64,000 nt of DNA, from NCBI RefSeq assembly GCF_023721815.1, contig NZ_JAMDLI010000002.1:304087-368086 (forward strand), read 5' to 3'. Positions within the stretch are counted from its first letter, which is position 1; every line of letters begins with the position of its first letter. Shown here one piece after another: positions 31,185-40,951 of the stretch. This DNA is from Pleomorphomonas sp. JP5 (GTDB lineage: Bacteria > Pseudomonadota > Alphaproteobacteria > Rhizobiales > Pleomorphomonadaceae). Made by a program: the position numbers and the translations under genes. The notes beneath the pieces were generated by a model. The model was not told the DNA's origin. It worked only from the letters and a program-made list of their open reading frames with translations, and made no database searches.

Positions 31185-32117
31185 TCAATCCCCGGCGTTG
31201 TCGGCGGTGATGAGCTTGGTCGGCACGTAGGTAACCGACGACTTCGGCGGCTTGCCGGCCAGCGTCTGGGCGACGGCCTCAGCTGCGGCCGCGCCGATAC
31301 CGTGGAAGTCCTGCGCCATGGACGCCTCGAAGTTACCACCGGCGGCGATCGCCTCGCGGGCCTGCGGATTGGCGTCGATACCTGTGATGACGATGCCCTC
31401 GCTCTGGCGGCCGGCTGCCTCGATCGCCTGCAACGCACCGAGCGCCGGCTGGTCCCAGGCGGCCCACACGGCCGAGATCGAGCCCTTGTCCGGATTGGCG
31501 GCGAGGATCGCCTCCATCTTGGCGCGGCTGTCGGCGATGCCGCCGTCCGACACGTCGGGCGTCACGCGATCCAGCACCTTGATGTCGGGATTGTTGCCGA
31601 AGACGGCATCGGCGATCACACCGCGCACCTGCACCGGCGGGAAGGCATCGAACACGAACATGACGACGTTGCCCTTGCCACCGATCCTGTTGGCGACATA
31701 GGCGGCGGTGTCGGCCGCCATGGCGTAACCGTTCGACGTGACGTTGGTGACGAGATAGGGACTGGCGCCCGCATCCATGCCGACAATGGGAATGCCCGCG
31801 TCCTTGACGGCGGCGAGCCCCGCCTCGACCTGAGCCGGATCGACGTTGATCACCACCGCGTCGACCTTCTGCGTCGCAGCGTCCTCGAGGCGGGAAATGA
31901 CGGCGGCGACATCGCCCTTGGTGTCGATGACGTTGACGTCCCAAGCCTTGTCCTTGGCGGCTGCCTGGAAAGCTTCGACGTAGAACTGTGTGCCCGGCTG
32001 GGCGAGATAGGGCGTGATCACCGCGATCTTGCCGTCCGCGAGAGCGGCACCGGTCGCGAACACGGCGGAAAGAAACAGCGCGGCGGCCGGAAGCCGCATG
32101 CGGAGCGTAGCAGTCAT
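31185..32117 (-). CDS. Sugar ABC transporter substrate-binding protein (RbsB-like)
   Basis: A 310-residue periplasmic binding protein of the ribose-type (PBP1) family. The signal peptide is about 1-27. The mature chain starts with GKIAVITPYLAQPGTQFYVE; VNVIDTKGDVAAVISRLEDA, VDAVVINVDPAQVE and GIPIVGMDAGA are typical strand-loop segments. The ligand is unknown, probably a pentose, hexose or sugar alcohol. GGGGAA is seven bases before ATG 32117. Divergent from the FGGY kinase gene across a 262-base promoter region; binding protein, ATPase and permease form one operon. Confidence 0.9.
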   Translation of the reverse strand: MTATLRMRLPAAALFLSAVFATGAALADGKIAVITPYLAQPGTQFYVEAFQAAAKDKAWDVNVIDTKGDVAAVISRLEDAATQKVDAVVINVDPAQVEAGLAAVKDAGIPIVGMDAGASPYLVTNVTSNGYAMAADTAAYVANRIGGKGNVVMFVFDAFPPVQVRGVIADAVFGNNPDIKVLDRVTPDVSDGGIADSRAKMEAILAANPDKGSISAVWAAWDQPALGALQAIEAAGRQSEGIVITGIDANPQAREAIAAGGNFEASMAQDFHGIGAAAAEAVAQTLAGKPPKSSVTYVPTKLITADNAGD

Positions 32118-32379
32118 GTGTGCGTTCCCCATTTTTCTCTGAGACCGGTCGTCGGAGGTACGCATCCTCCTTCTCCCCGCCGGCCGAAAAACAGTTATCA
32201 GCCGGACGGAAGCCATTCAACACGAAGCCTGCCGATCGCCCTCGATTCATGACGCGAAGACAAGGCCAAGCTACTCGCCAAACGAGCCTTTTCGGACAAG
32301 AAATGACAAACCGCGATGGACAGGCCGCTGCCGGCGTGGTGATCTCGGCGGCGAACGATCTGCCTCCCGGACCTCTTCC

Positions 32380-33852
32380 ATGATGACGCCCCTTCTCGTC
32401 GGCATCGACGTCGGCACCACCTCCGTCAAGGCCACGCTGTTCGATGACAGCGGCGCGGCGCTCCGCACCTTCGCCGACCCCTACCCCATGAAGCGACCTG
32501 CACCGGGATTGGCCGAGCAGGATCCCGCCGACTGGACGAGCCGCGTTTCGGCAGCGCTGGCACATCTGTCGGACGGACTGACGAACGGTGCGATCGCCGC
32601 CGTCGGATTGACCAGCCAGGTCAACACCCACGTGTTCGTCGACATGGACGGCGCTCCGCTGATGCCCGCCATCACCTGGCAGGACGGTCGCGCCGGTGCC
32701 GAGGCGGCCGAACTCGATGCGCTGATTTCCGCCGAAGAGCGCATTGGCTGGTGGGGCGCCCCGCTGCCGATCGACGCCAGCCATCCACTGGCCCGCGCTC
32801 TATGGCTGAAGCGGCACCACCCCGATCTCTGGGCGCGAACGCGCTGGCTGATGGCGCCCAAGGACTATTGCATCCTTCAACTCACCGGCGAGGCCACCGC
32901 CGACCCGATGGCCGCTTTCGGCGTCATCGACCAGTCGCTGACCTACGTGTCCCGCCTCCTCGATCTGGTTCCGGGAATAGCCGACCGTCTGCCACCGCTT
33001 CGGGGCTTCACGCAGACGGCTGGACGTATCCGGCCGGGCTTGCCGCTTGCCGGCATCCCCATGGTAACCGGTGCCATGGATGCCTGGGCCGGTCTCATCG
33101 GCACTGGCGTCCTTCGCGACGGCGAATGCATGTATCTCTCGGGGACGTCGGAAATCATCGGCCTGGTATCGAGCGCGCGCCATCCGGCTGCCGGCGTCAT
33201 CGCCTTCCCGACCTGCGAAGGCATCACCATGCATGCCGGTCCGACACAGGCCGGCGGCGCCTCGCTCGCCTGGCTGTCGAACCTCACGGGACGCCCGCCG
33301 TCGGAACTGTCGGTCCTTGTCGCCAACAGCAATCCGCACCGTCCCACACCCTTGTTCCTGCCCCATCTCCAGGGTGAACGGGCCCCGATCTGGGACATCG
33401 GCGCGCGCGGTGCCTTCATTGGCCTTGACGGTTCGATGGGGCCGGCCGAGCTGACGCGCGCCGTCTTCGAGGGCGTAGCGTCATCGGTGCGCTGGCTCCT
33501 GGAGGCGCTGGAAGCGTCGGCGGGGCAGGCGGCGACGAGCTTTTCCATGGCCGGCGGCGGCGCAGCTTCCGACCCGTGGTGCCAGATCCGCGCCGACATG
33601 CTGGGGCGACCGATTCGCCGGCTCAAGACGCTCGATGCCGGTGTGCTGGGAGCGGCCATCCTGGCCGGCGTCGGCGCCGGTCGCTTTTCGTCCATCGACG
33701 AAGCGGCGGATCGGCTGGTGGTGACCGACCGCGTGTTCGAGCCCGACCCGTCACGGCGCGAGCGGATGGACTTTCTCTACGGCGAGTACCGCGAACTCTA
33801 TTCGGCGCTGAAGCCCTTCAACGCCGCGCGCGCCGCCTTTACCGCCTGGTAG
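32380..33852 (+). CDS. FGGY-family carbohydrate kinase (xylulokinase-like)
   Basis: A 490-residue sugar kinase with the two FGGY actin-like domains. The N-terminal phosphate loop is VGIDVGTTSVKATLFDD; the substrate region includes AVGLTSQVNTHVFVD and ITWQDGRA. The C-terminal signatures are LPHLQGERAPIWD and MAGGGAASDPWCQIRADMLG. Relatives phosphorylate xylulose, ribulose or other ketoses. Divergent from the ABC transporter operon and convergent with the PfkB-kinase gene, so it probably phosphorylates an incoming or isomerised sugar. Specificity not determinable. Confidence 0.9.
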   Translation: MMTPLLVGIDVGTTSVKATLFDDSGAALRTFADPYPMKRPAPGLAEQDPADWTSRVSAALAHLSDGLTNGAIAAVGLTSQVNTHVFVDMDGAPLMPAITWQDGRAGAEAAELDALISAEERIGWWGAPLPIDASHPLARALWLKRHHPDLWARTRWLMAPKDYCILQLTGEATADPMAAFGVIDQSLTYVSRLLDLVPGIADRLPPLRGFTQTAGRIRPGLPLAGIPMVTGAMDAWAGLIGTGVLRDGECMYLSGTSEIIGLVSSARHPAAGVIAFPTCEGITMHAGPTQAGGASLAWLSNLTGRPPSELSVLVANSNPHRPTPLFLPHLQGERAPIWDIGARGAFIGLDGSMGPAELTRAVFEGVASSVRWLLEALEASAGQAATSFSMAGGGAASDPWCQIRADMLGRPIRRLKTLDAGVLGAAILAGVGAGRFSSIDEAADRLVVTDRVFEPDPSRRERMDFLYGEYRELYSALKPFNAARAAFTAW

Positions 33853-33864
33853 CGCAGCGGAAAT

Positions 33865-33890
33865 CCCCGGCAGGTCATGCCCCGCCGGGG
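33865..33890. terminator. Hairpin between convergent sugar-kinase genes
   Basis: CCCCGGC/GCCGGGG stem with a 12-base loop that can pair further. It lies between the FGGY kinase stop (33852) and the PfkB kinase stop (33898). No T-run; a probable weak bidirectional terminator. Confidence 0.45.
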
Positions 33891-33897
33891 GGTATCG

Positions 33898-34914
33898 TCA
33901 GGTGCGCCAGCCCCAGGTATCGGCAAGCCGCAGCGTTTCCTGCCAGCCAACCACCGAACCGGAGGTGGTGACCGACCGCAACGAACAGGCCGCCGTGGCA
34001 TGCGCCAGCGCCAACGACTTTTCGAGCGGCCAGTCCTCATGAACGCCATAGATCATGCCGGCGGCGAAGGCGTCGCCGGCCCCATTGGCGCCGACGACCA
34101 GCTCGGCCGGAATGGAGACCGACGCCTTTCGGGCAACGGTGCCATCGCGCGTCACGGCGATGGCGAGCTTCGGCCAGTGAACCACCACCAGCTCCATGGC
34201 GCCATCCTCGAGCACCTTCCGCGCAGCCGCCTCGCAAAGTCCCGCATCGGTCACACCATGACTGACGGTGGGAAGCCCCGCGAGTGCGCCGATCTCGGTG
34301 TCGTTGACCACGACGTAGTCGAGATGATCGAGACAGGGCATGACGGTGTCGGCAAGGATGCGCGTTTCGAGACTGGCCAGCTCGATGTTGGTCTTGAGGC
34401 CGGCCGCGCGCGCCCTCTTGAGTATCGTCACCCAGCCATTGTCGCCACCCTCCCAGACGCCGTCGAGCTGCTTGTGGAAGCCCGGCAGCCCCAGATGGAG
34501 AATACGCCCGGTCGTCGACGAAAAATCGAAGTGATCGGGCGTAAGGGCAGCCGCCACCGCCTTGGCGAAAAGATGCGTGCGGCGGCGTGTCGTCGCCGAG
34601 GCGTAGGCGTCGGTGAACTGCGTCGGCAGCGAACCGTCGACGTGCATTTGTCGGTGATCGATGCCAGCTTCCTCGGCGATGCCGCGCAGAAACCGCCCGC
34701 CCTCGTCGTCACCGACGATGGCGATGGTCTCGACAGGCATGTTCGGATCGAGATGGCGGATATCGACCGCAAGGTTGCAGCCGGAACCGCCGCCGGCCAG
34801 TTCCTGGGAGAGGATTTCGACAATGCCGTCCTCCTCTGGCCAGAAGCTGACCAAGCGGTTGTTGTCGACGCACCAGGTCCCTCCGGTGACGATGCCGCGT
34901 CTTGCCGCTGCCAT
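33898..34914 (-). CDS. PfkB-family carbohydrate kinase
   Basis: A 338-residue ribokinase-like kinase. The substrate-binding Gly-rich turn is LAGGGSGCNLAVDI, and the catalytic anion hole with base Asp is GANGAGDAFAAGM. It is coupled to the upstream aldolase-like gene with only two bases between stop and start, so the kinase and aldolase probably act in sequence (phosphorylate, then cleave). The PfkB family covers fructose, tagatose, sulfofructose and nucleoside kinases; the substrate is unknown. The GGSGCN context is somewhat unlike the usual PfkB GGAPANVA turn. Confidence 0.88.
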   Translation of the reverse strand: MAAARRGIVTGGTWCVDNNRLVSFWPEEDGIVEILSQELAGGGSGCNLAVDIRHLDPNMPVETIAIVGDDEGGRFLRGIAEEAGIDHRQMHVDGSLPTQFTDAYASATTRRRTHLFAKAVAAALTPDHFDFSSTTGRILHLGLPGFHKQLDGVWEGGDNGWVTILKRARAAGLKTNIELASLETRILADTVMPCLDHLDYVVVNDTEIGALAGLPTVSHGVTDAGLCEAAARKVLEDGAMELVVVHWPKLAIAVTRDGTVARKASVSIPAELVVGANGAGDAFAAGMIYGVHEDWPLEKSLALAHATAACSLRSVTTSGSVVGWQETLRLADTWGWRT

Positions 34915-34916
34915 GA

Positions 34917-35945
34917 TCAGGCAAGCCCGGCCTTGAGCGGCTTCTCCGTCACTTCAAGATCGGCGGCCAGCTCCCGGCTCGGCTTGATGCCGGCCTTGGC
35001 GAGATCGCCGTGATAGGATTTCACCGCCTCCGACGGCGTAAGATCGCCACTCGCCACAGCCCGCATGTGCTTGACCATGCTGAGCGGATCTTCGGCGAGG
35101 TTGATCTTGCGGCCGAACAGGGCGACGCGGGCGCCGTACTTCTCGGACTGGAAGAGCAGCTCGTAGCAATCGCGCGTCGTACCGGCGCCACCGCCAAGCA
35201 CGCCGACGATGATCGTCGGATCGTAGGAGGCCAGTTCCTCCATCGCCTTCGGACCGTTGTAGGCGATCTTCAGGAACTCGGGCCTGTCGGCCTTCGTCAC
35301 GCCGGCGAGGCAGCGGGCGATGCAGTCGTTGATGTAGTGCGGCACGAGATCGGCATCGATGCCGGTGTCGACGTTGGGATTGAACACCTCAAGGAAGTAC
35401 TTGAAGCCGTTCAGCGACGCTTCGTAACGGAACTCGGCGAACGCCTCGAGCGAGGCGTAGTCGTGGTCGAGATCGTTATTGAAGGTCATCGAATAAAGGC
35501 CGAGGTCGGTGCCGACCAGTGGTGCGCCGGGCGCCGGATCGACGGTGCCGGTCGTCACGCGCGACAGCGACGCGGTACGGAACGGCCGCGACGGCTTCTT
35601 GGGATAAACGCCGCCACGCACAAACCAGATATCGGTGGTGTCGTTGGCGCGAATGGCCGGCTTCACCTTCGAATTCTTGTAGACGTCCTGTTCGTTGAGC
35701 AGTTCGAGACTGGAGGCCGACGTCAACATGATGTCGACGATGTCTTGCTCAACGATCGCCTGAACGTTCTTCAGGAATTCCGGGCGCGTCTGGTAGCGGC
35801 CGAGCGTTCCGTCCTTGGCTCTGAGCGGACCGGCGCCGGGAATCGACGGCCCCATGTCCGGATCCTTGGCATCGGCGATGATGAAATCGGCGCGCGTATA
35901 GGCACCCGCCCGAATGCGGGCAAGCTTTTCGTCAAGACGGAACAT
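34917..35945 (-). CDS. Class I aldolase-like TIM-barrel protein (DeoC/FbaB/LacD superfamily)
   Basis: A 342-residue protein that looks like a Schiff-base aldolase. The candidate lysine is Lys226 in EFLKIAYNG, after the strand NGFKYFLEVFNP (179-190). The phosphate-binding loop resembles GVLGGGAGTTRD (248-259), and VALFGRKIN (274-282) matches the last phosphate-binding strand of FbaB/LacD enzymes. The N-terminal 50 residues are unlike the classic family. GGAGTGATCG precedes the ATG. It is co-transcribed with the PfkB kinase, recalling the YihV/YihT and LacC/LacD pairs. The function (cleavage of a ketose phosphate) is inference. Confidence 0.65.
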   Translation of the reverse strand: MFRLDEKLARIRAGAYTRADFIIADAKDPDMGPSIPGAGPLRAKDGTLGRYQTRPEFLKNVQAIVEQDIVDIMLTSASSLELLNEQDVYKNSKVKPAIRANDTTDIWFVRGGVYPKKPSRPFRTASLSRVTTGTVDPAPGAPLVGTDLGLYSMTFNNDLDHDYASLEAFAEFRYEASLNGFKYFLEVFNPNVDTGIDADLVPHYINDCIARCLAGVTKADRPEFLKIAYNGPKAMEELASYDPTIIVGVLGGGAGTTRDCYELLFQSEKYGARVALFGRKINLAEDPLSMVKHMRAVASGDLTPSEAVKSYHGDLAKAGIKPSRELAADLEVTEKPLKAGLA

Positions 35946-36289
35946 CGATCACTCCAATCCGCCGGTGCCAGGCCCTCCCCGGCCGCGCGGCTCCACGTTT
36001 CCTCCCGCCATCCCATCCAACGGCTGGGCGACGGCTCGTTTTCTTGCATTCGGGTCGCCCCCCGATCCGCAGATCGTCGCTCACCCACCCCGCATGTTGT
36101 GACGGTTCAAAGCAGGTGACAAGCCCCGTTCGGAACGTAGAGCGGCTTTCGTGCGGAGCTTGGCGGCCGATGCGACCAAAGACGGAAGGCGCTACAGCCC
36201 GGTTCGACGCCACGCTTCCGCACATGGCGCGATCTCGATATAGCTTGCGCCAGAGGCCCAAGCAGGCTCCGTCGAAGCGGGAGAAAACG
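35946..36289. other. Divergent intergenic region without a supported gene
   Basis: 344 bases between the aldolase-kinase operon (minus) and the flavoprotein gene (plus). It should hold both promoters. I found no clear palindromic operator, terminator or RNA gene; a TATAGC hexamer at 36239-36244 is a weak -10 candidate for the plus-strand gene. Confidence 0.4.
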
Positions 36290-37501
36290 ATGAGCGATCC
36301 CATTGTCATCATTGGTGCCGGCCAAGCCGCCGCTGCCTTCGCGGGCAAGCTCCGCGCGCTCGGGTCCGACCGCCCCGTGACCATCGTCGGCGACGAACCG
36401 GTCCTGCCGTACCAGCGGCCGCCGCTGTCCAAGAAATACCTCGTCGGAGAAGCGACCTTCGACCGTTTGCTCCTGAAGCCACCGGCCTGGTACGAGACCA
36501 ATGCCGTGACGGTGCTGACCGGCCGCAAGGCCACAAAGATCGACAGGACGCGGCGAGTCGTCGTCCTTGACGACGGACAGGAACTTGCCTTCGCCACTCT
36601 GGTTCTGGCGACCGGCGCCACGCCGCGCCGCTTGCCGGCCGTGATCGGCGGCGATCTTCAGGGCGTTTACACCCTGCGGGACAAGGCCGACGCCGACGCG
36701 CTGATGGCGGACTTCCGCCCCGGACGTCGTCTGCTGGTGATCGGCGGTGGCTATGTCGGCCTTGAGACGGCAGCGGTGGCCAGAACGCGCGGGCTCGACG
36801 TCACGGTCATCGAGCTCGCCGACCGCATCCTGAAGCGCGTCGCCGCTGCCGGAACGGCGGATCTGGTTCGTGAGCTCCACCAAGATCATGGCGTCGATAT
36901 CCTCGAGAGCGCCGCCATCGTTCGTCTCGTCGGCACCGAAGGTCGCCTCACCGGCGCCGAGCTTACGGACGGCCGGACGTTAGTCGCCGATCTCGCGGTT
37001 GTCGGCATCGGCGTCGCGCCGAATACCGGTCTCGCCGAGGCCTCTGACCTCGCCGTCGACGACGGCATTCTGGTCGACGAGTTCGCGCGCACCTCCGACC
37101 CGCACATTCTTGCCATCGGCGACTGCGCCCGCTTCCCCTATGGCGGCCGCCTGATTCGCCTCGAATCGGTACAGAACGCCTTCGACCAAGGAGAAGCCGC
37201 CGCCGCGGCCCTTGTCGGCATGGGCGGCGCCTATGCGCCACAGCCATGGTTCTGGTCCGACCAGTATGACGCAAAGCTGCAGATCGCCGGCCTCCATCAT
37301 GGCTACGACGACACGCTGAAAATCGATGGCCCACGCCCCGGCAGTCACGCCGTATGGTATTTCGCGGAAGGCGCGATGATCGCCGTCGACGCCCTCAACT
37401 TCCCGGCCGCCTTCGTGACGGCGAAAAAGCTATTGGAAGCGGGCAAGCGCGTATCCCGGCGCGACATCGAGACGAAACCGCTCAAGGAACTTTTGGGATA
37501 A
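36290..37501 (+). CDS. FAD/NAD(P)-binding ferredoxin reductase-type oxidoreductase
   Basis: A 403-residue flavoprotein of the rhodocoxin/putidaredoxin reductase family. The FAD loop is IIGAGQAAAAFAGKLR at the N-terminus, followed by the LPYQRPPLSKKYL signature. The NAD loop is LLVIGGGYVGLETAAVA (about 146-162), and the second FAD motif is HILAIGDCARFPYGGRLIRLE. The C-terminal domain matches the reductase type, with WSDQYDAKLQIAG. It should pass electrons from NAD(P)H to a ferredoxin, but no ferredoxin or oxygenase gene is adjacent. GGGAGAAAACG precedes ATG 36290; the frame is open further upstream without a ribosome site. Confidence 0.92.
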   Translation: MSDPIVIIGAGQAAAAFAGKLRALGSDRPVTIVGDEPVLPYQRPPLSKKYLVGEATFDRLLLKPPAWYETNAVTVLTGRKATKIDRTRRVVVLDDGQELAFATLVLATGATPRRLPAVIGGDLQGVYTLRDKADADALMADFRPGRRLLVIGGGYVGLETAAVARTRGLDVTVIELADRILKRVAAAGTADLVRELHQDHGVDILESAAIVRLVGTEGRLTGAELTDGRTLVADLAVVGIGVAPNTGLAEASDLAVDDGILVDEFARTSDPHILAIGDCARFPYGGRLIRLESVQNAFDQGEAAAAALVGMGGAYAPQPWFWSDQYDAKLQIAGLHHGYDDTLKIDGPRPGSHAVWYFAEGAMIAVDALNFPAAFVTAKKLLEAGKRVSRRDIETKPLKELLG

Positions 37502-37519
37502 TCGGGAAAGGGGCTCGGG

Positions 37520-37551
37520 CCGCCCTCTACGCAAGAACAATACGAGGGCGG
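37520..37551. terminator. Hairpin in the flavoprotein-gpsA convergent gap
   Basis: CCGCCCTC/GAGGGCGG 8-bp stem with a 16-base loop, 18 bases after the flavoprotein stop. No T-run. The rest of the 37502-37756 gap shows no gene. Confidence 0.35.
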
Positions 37552-37756
37552 ACCCGGTGTCCATTCGGACCGGCCGGCTACGCGCGACCTGATGCCGACG
37601 TAGAGGAGTTTCGTCGATCATGGTTGCGATTCGGTTTCCGGGCGCAATTTCGCCACCTCCAACATGTAGCGCCCAAGACGACCTTGGACGTCTATATGCT
37701 GATCGGTGAGGCAGTCCGCCCCCGTTCGCGTTGCAAATTGCAACAGCCAGCCGGTT

Positions 37757-38740
37757 TCAGATGATATTTTCCCGTTTGAGCGGACGCGCCATCAGCCGGT
37801 CCACCGCGTCATCGACCGACAGGCGGCCAGCGAGCACCTCGGCCACGGCGGCCATGATCGGAACCTCGACCGAAAAATCAGCCGCCTTTTGAACGGCGAT
37901 TCCGACGGTAGCCGCGCCCTCGGCCAGCTTGCCGAAGCTTGCCGGCGGCTCTCCGCGACCAATGCCCAAGCCGAAGGAATAGTTTCGCGACTGGGTGGAC
38001 GAACAGGTCAACACCAGATCGCCAAAGCCGGAGAGGCCCATCAACGTCTCGGCCTCCGCACCGAACGCAGCGGCGAGCCTGCGCATCTCGACGAAGCCAC
38101 GCGTAATGACAGCCGCTTGCGCCGAAGCGCCGAGCGCCCGACCGGCAACGATGCCGGCCGCGATCGCCAGCACGTTCTTCAATGCGCCACCCAGCTCGAC
38201 ACCGGCAACGTCGGTGGCGGCATAGGGCCGAAACGTGGGACCGGCGAGCCGGCGGGAAATGGCGTCTGCAAGCCCCGCATCCTCGGCCGCAATGGTCACC
38301 GCCGTCGGCAGGCCACGCGCCACGTCATCGGCAAATCCAGGCCCCGACAACACGGCGACCGGTCGCCCCGGAAGCGCCGAAGCAATCGCAAGAGACGGCC
38401 GCGCGCCAGTTGCCTGTTCGATGCCCTTGGCACAGGAAACGATCACCGTCCCCTGTCCGACAAAATCGGCAAGCATGACGGCGGCCGACCGGCAGGATTG
38501 AGCGGGGACGGCGAGGAGCAGAAGATCGATGTCGGCAAGCGAACGCGGATCGGCGTGGGCCGATACCGACGACGGGAAGACGGCGTCCTGAAGATGCGAG
38601 CTCCGACGCGTGGCGTTCAGCCTCTCCGCCTCGTCGACGTTCCGGCCGCAGAGCACGACCTCCGCCCCCGCTCGCGCCGCCGTCAAGGCCAACGCGGAGC
38701 CCCAGGCGCCGGCGCCATAGACACCGATCTTGCCGTTCAT
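37757..38740 (-). CDS. gpsA: NAD(P)-dependent glycerol-3-phosphate dehydrogenase
   Basis: Makes sn-glycerol-3-phosphate from dihydroxyacetone phosphate for phospholipid synthesis. The 327-residue protein opens with the NAD loop [21 protein letters not shown]. It carries the conserved catalytic-lysine region ([19 protein letters not shown]) and the substrate-binding [19 protein letters not shown]. The start overlaps the tsaD stop by four bases (ATGA), so tsaD-gpsA is one transcript. This pairing is common in alphaproteobacteria. Confidence 0.97.
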   Translation of the reverse strand: MNGKIGVYGAGAWGSALALTAARAGAEVVLCGRNVDEAERLNATRRSSHLQDAVFPSSVSAHADPRSLADIDLLLLAVPAQSCRSAAVMLADFVGQGTVIVSCAKGIEQATGARPSLAIASALPGRPVAVLSGPGFADDVARGLPTAVTIAAEDAGLADAISRRLAGPTFRPYAATDVAGVELGGALKNVLAIAAGIVAGRALGASAQAAVITRGFVEMRRLAAAFGAEAETLMGLSGFGDLVLTCSSTQSRNYSFGLGIGRGEPPASFGKLAEGAATVGIAVQKAADFSVEVPIMAAVAEVLAGRLSVDDAVDRLMARPLKRENII

Positions 38741-39834
38741 ACCTTCGCCCCCAACCGACCATGGCCGACCAGCGGTGCGGCAACGTCGTCGAGCGGCCAG
38801 CGCGGCCGCGCCGCCACGTCAAATCCGTCGGTATAGCCGAGCGCCAACCGTTCGGCGCCGGCCCAGGCGATCATGGCGCCATTGTCGGTGCAGAGGTTCC
38901 CCGGCGGTACGACGAGACGGCCGTCGAGACCTGCCATCACGGCGTCGAGCCGGGCGCGGATCGCCTTGTTGGCCGCAACGCCGCCAGCCACCACCAGCGC
39001 CGGCCCACGACTGTCGGCGAGCGTCTCGGCAAACCGTCGCACGGCAAGGCCGACCCGATCGGCGACCACATCCGAGACCGCCGCCTGGAAGGACGCGCAA
39101 ATATCGGCCACGTCCTGGCGAGAGAGCGGAGCCAAGGCCTCCGCCTCATGGCGGACTGCCGTCTTGAGCCCGGAAAAGGAGAAATTCGGCTCGTCACGAC
39201 CGATGAGCGGCCTCGGCAAGGCTATGCGGCGAGGATCGCCGTCGGCCGCCATCCGTTCGACGGCCGGCCCACCGGGATAGCCGAGTTGCAACAGCTTGGC
39301 CGTCTTGTCGAACGCTTCCCCGAGCGCGTCGTCGATGGTGGTGCCGATGCGCTTGTAGCGGCCGACGCCGTCGACCCTCAGGATCTGGCTATGCCCACCC
39401 GATACCAGCAGCAGCAGATAGGGAAACTCGACGCCATGGGTGAGGCGGGCCGTCAGCGCATGTCCTTCGAGATGATTGACGGCGACCAGCGGCTTTCTCG
39501 CCGCGTAGGCCAGCGCCTTGGCGGTGGTGAGGCCAATTAGCACGCCGCCGATCAGGCCGGGTCCGGCCGTCGCCGCCACCGCGTCCATATCGGCAAGCGA
39601 AAGCCCCGCTTCGGAGAGCGCCGCATCGACAAGACCGTCCATGACCTCGACATGGGCGCGGGCGGCAATCTCAGGCACCACGCCGCCAAAGGCCGCGTGT
39701 TCCTCGATCTGCGAGAAGACGACATTCGAGAGGATCTCGCCCGATCCATCTGCGCGGCGGCGCACAACGGCGGCGGCCGTCTCGTCGCAGGAGCTTTCGA
39801 GGCCGAGAACGACGATATCCCCAAGGTCGCCCAT
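38737..39834 (-). CDS. tsaD: tRNA N6-threonylcarbamoyladenosine synthase subunit TsaD
   Basis: Transfers threonylcarbamoyl to A37 of ANN-decoding tRNAs with TsaB and TsaE. It is 365 residues from ATG 39834. Signatures are [31 protein letters not shown], the iron-binding His121 and His125 in [44 protein letters not shown] and [13 protein letters not shown]. An upstream in-frame ATG (39936) adds 34 residues outside the family. It is divergent from hemC and coupled to gpsA. Confidence 0.97.
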   Translation of the reverse strand: MGDLGDIVVLGLESSCDETAAAVVRRRADGSGEILSNVVFSQIEEHAAFGGVVPEIAARAHVEVMDGLVDAALSEAGLSLADMDAVAATAGPGLIGGVLIGLTTAKALAYAARKPLVAVNHLEGHALTARLTHGVEFPYLLLLVSGGHSQILRVDGVGRYKRIGTTIDDALGEAFDKTAKLLQLGYPGGPAVERMAADGDPRRIALPRPLIGRDEPNFSFSGLKTAVRHEAEALAPLSRQDVADICASFQAAVSDVVADRVGLAVRRFAETLADSRGPALVVAGGVAANKAIRARLDAVMAGLDGRLVVPPGNLCTDNGAMIAWAGAERLALGYTDGFDVAARPRWPLDDVAAPLVGHGRLGAKV

Positions 39835-40027
39835 CCTGGTCAATCCCTCTTCGCCGATGCCGACGCGGTCACGAAAGACGAGACCCAAGAACACATTGCC
39901 TCTCGCCGTCCCATGGTCCAAGTGTTGCCATGACAAGGCGAAACGTTAGGGACGATTCGCCGCCGTCTTCGACCGTCGGCCGGCCGACGCCTTCGTTTCA
40001 CGGCTCTATCACACGGGGAGCGAACCG

Positions 40028-40948
40028 GTGCAACCAAAACCCATCCGCCTCGGCACGCGCGGAAGCCCGCTCGCTCTTGCCCAGGCCCATGAGGTCCGCG
40101 ACCGCCTGATGGCGGCTTGGGGAGCCAGGGCGCCGGAGGTAGAGATCGTGCCGATCAGCACGGCGGGCGATCGCATTCAGGACCGGCCGCTCGCCGAGGT
40201 GGGCGGCAAGGGGCTGTTCACCGAGGAGATCGAGACCGCTCTGCAGAGCGGTGCGCTCGACATCGCCGTTCACTCCTCCAAGGACATGCCGACGGTTCTG
40301 CCCGACGGCCTCGTGCTGGGCCACTTCCTTGAGCGCGAGGATCCGCGCGATGCCTTCGTATCGCTGAAATACGGCTCGCTTGCCGAGTTGCCCGAGGGCG
40401 CCGTGGTCGGCACCGCTTCGCTGAGACGCGGCGCGATCGTCCGCCGTCTCCGCCCGGACGTGGCGGTGATCCCCTATCGCGGCAACGTCCAGACCCGGCT
40501 CCGCAAACTGGGCGAAGGCGTCGCCGATGCGACGCTGCTCGCCGTCGCCGGCCTGAAGCGGTTGGGCATGCTCGACGTCGCGACCGAGATCCTGGACATC
40601 GAATCCTTTCCCCCGGCGGTCGGCCAGGGAGCAATCTGCATCGAGAGCCGGACAAGTGACGCAAGGGTGGCCGAGCTCCTGGCGCCGATCCACCATGCGC
40701 CCACGGCCATCGCGCTTGCCTGCGAGCGAGCCTATCTCGCTCGGCTCGATGGTTCCTGCCGCACGCCGATCGCCGGCTACGCCGTGGTATCGGACGAGTG
40801 CGTCGATCTTCATGGCCTGATCCTGACACCGGACGGGCGCGTCGCGCACGAGGGATGGGAAAGCGGCCCCGACCCCGAGGGGGTTGGAGATCGTCTTGGC
40901 AACCGCCTCGCCGCGCTGGCCGGCCCTGGCTTCTTCGGCGGGAACTGA
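40028..40948 (+). CDS. hemC: Hydroxymethylbilane synthase
   Basis: Polymerises four porphobilinogens to hydroxymethylbilane in heme synthesis. 306 residues with [18 protein letters not shown], the [11 protein letters not shown] loop, HSSKDMPT (catalytic Asp), [28 protein letters not shown] and the dipyrromethane-anchoring Cys244 in [13 protein letters not shown]. The start is GTG 40028 after GGGAGCGAACCG. The hemD-Mic60 fusion gene begins three bases after the stop, and hemY follows. Confidence 0.97.
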   Translation: MQPKPIRLGTRGSPLALAQAHEVRDRLMAAWGARAPEVEIVPISTAGDRIQDRPLAEVGGKGLFTEEIETALQSGALDIAVHSSKDMPTVLPDGLVLGHFLEREDPRDAFVSLKYGSLAELPEGAVVGTASLRRGAIVRRLRPDVAVIPYRGNVQTRLRKLGEGVADATLLAVAGLKRLGMLDVATEILDIESFPPAVGQGAICIESRTSDARVAELLAPIHHAPTAIALACERAYLARLDGSCRTPIAGYAVVSDECVDLHGLILTPDGRVAHEGWESGPDPEGVGDRLGNRLAALAGPGFFGGN

Positions 40949-40951
40949 GCC

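Noticed and set aside
32118..32379. Shared operator for the ABC transporter and FGGY kinase genes
   Set aside because: A divergent promoter region is expected here, but no convincing palindrome or repeated half-site could be picked out.
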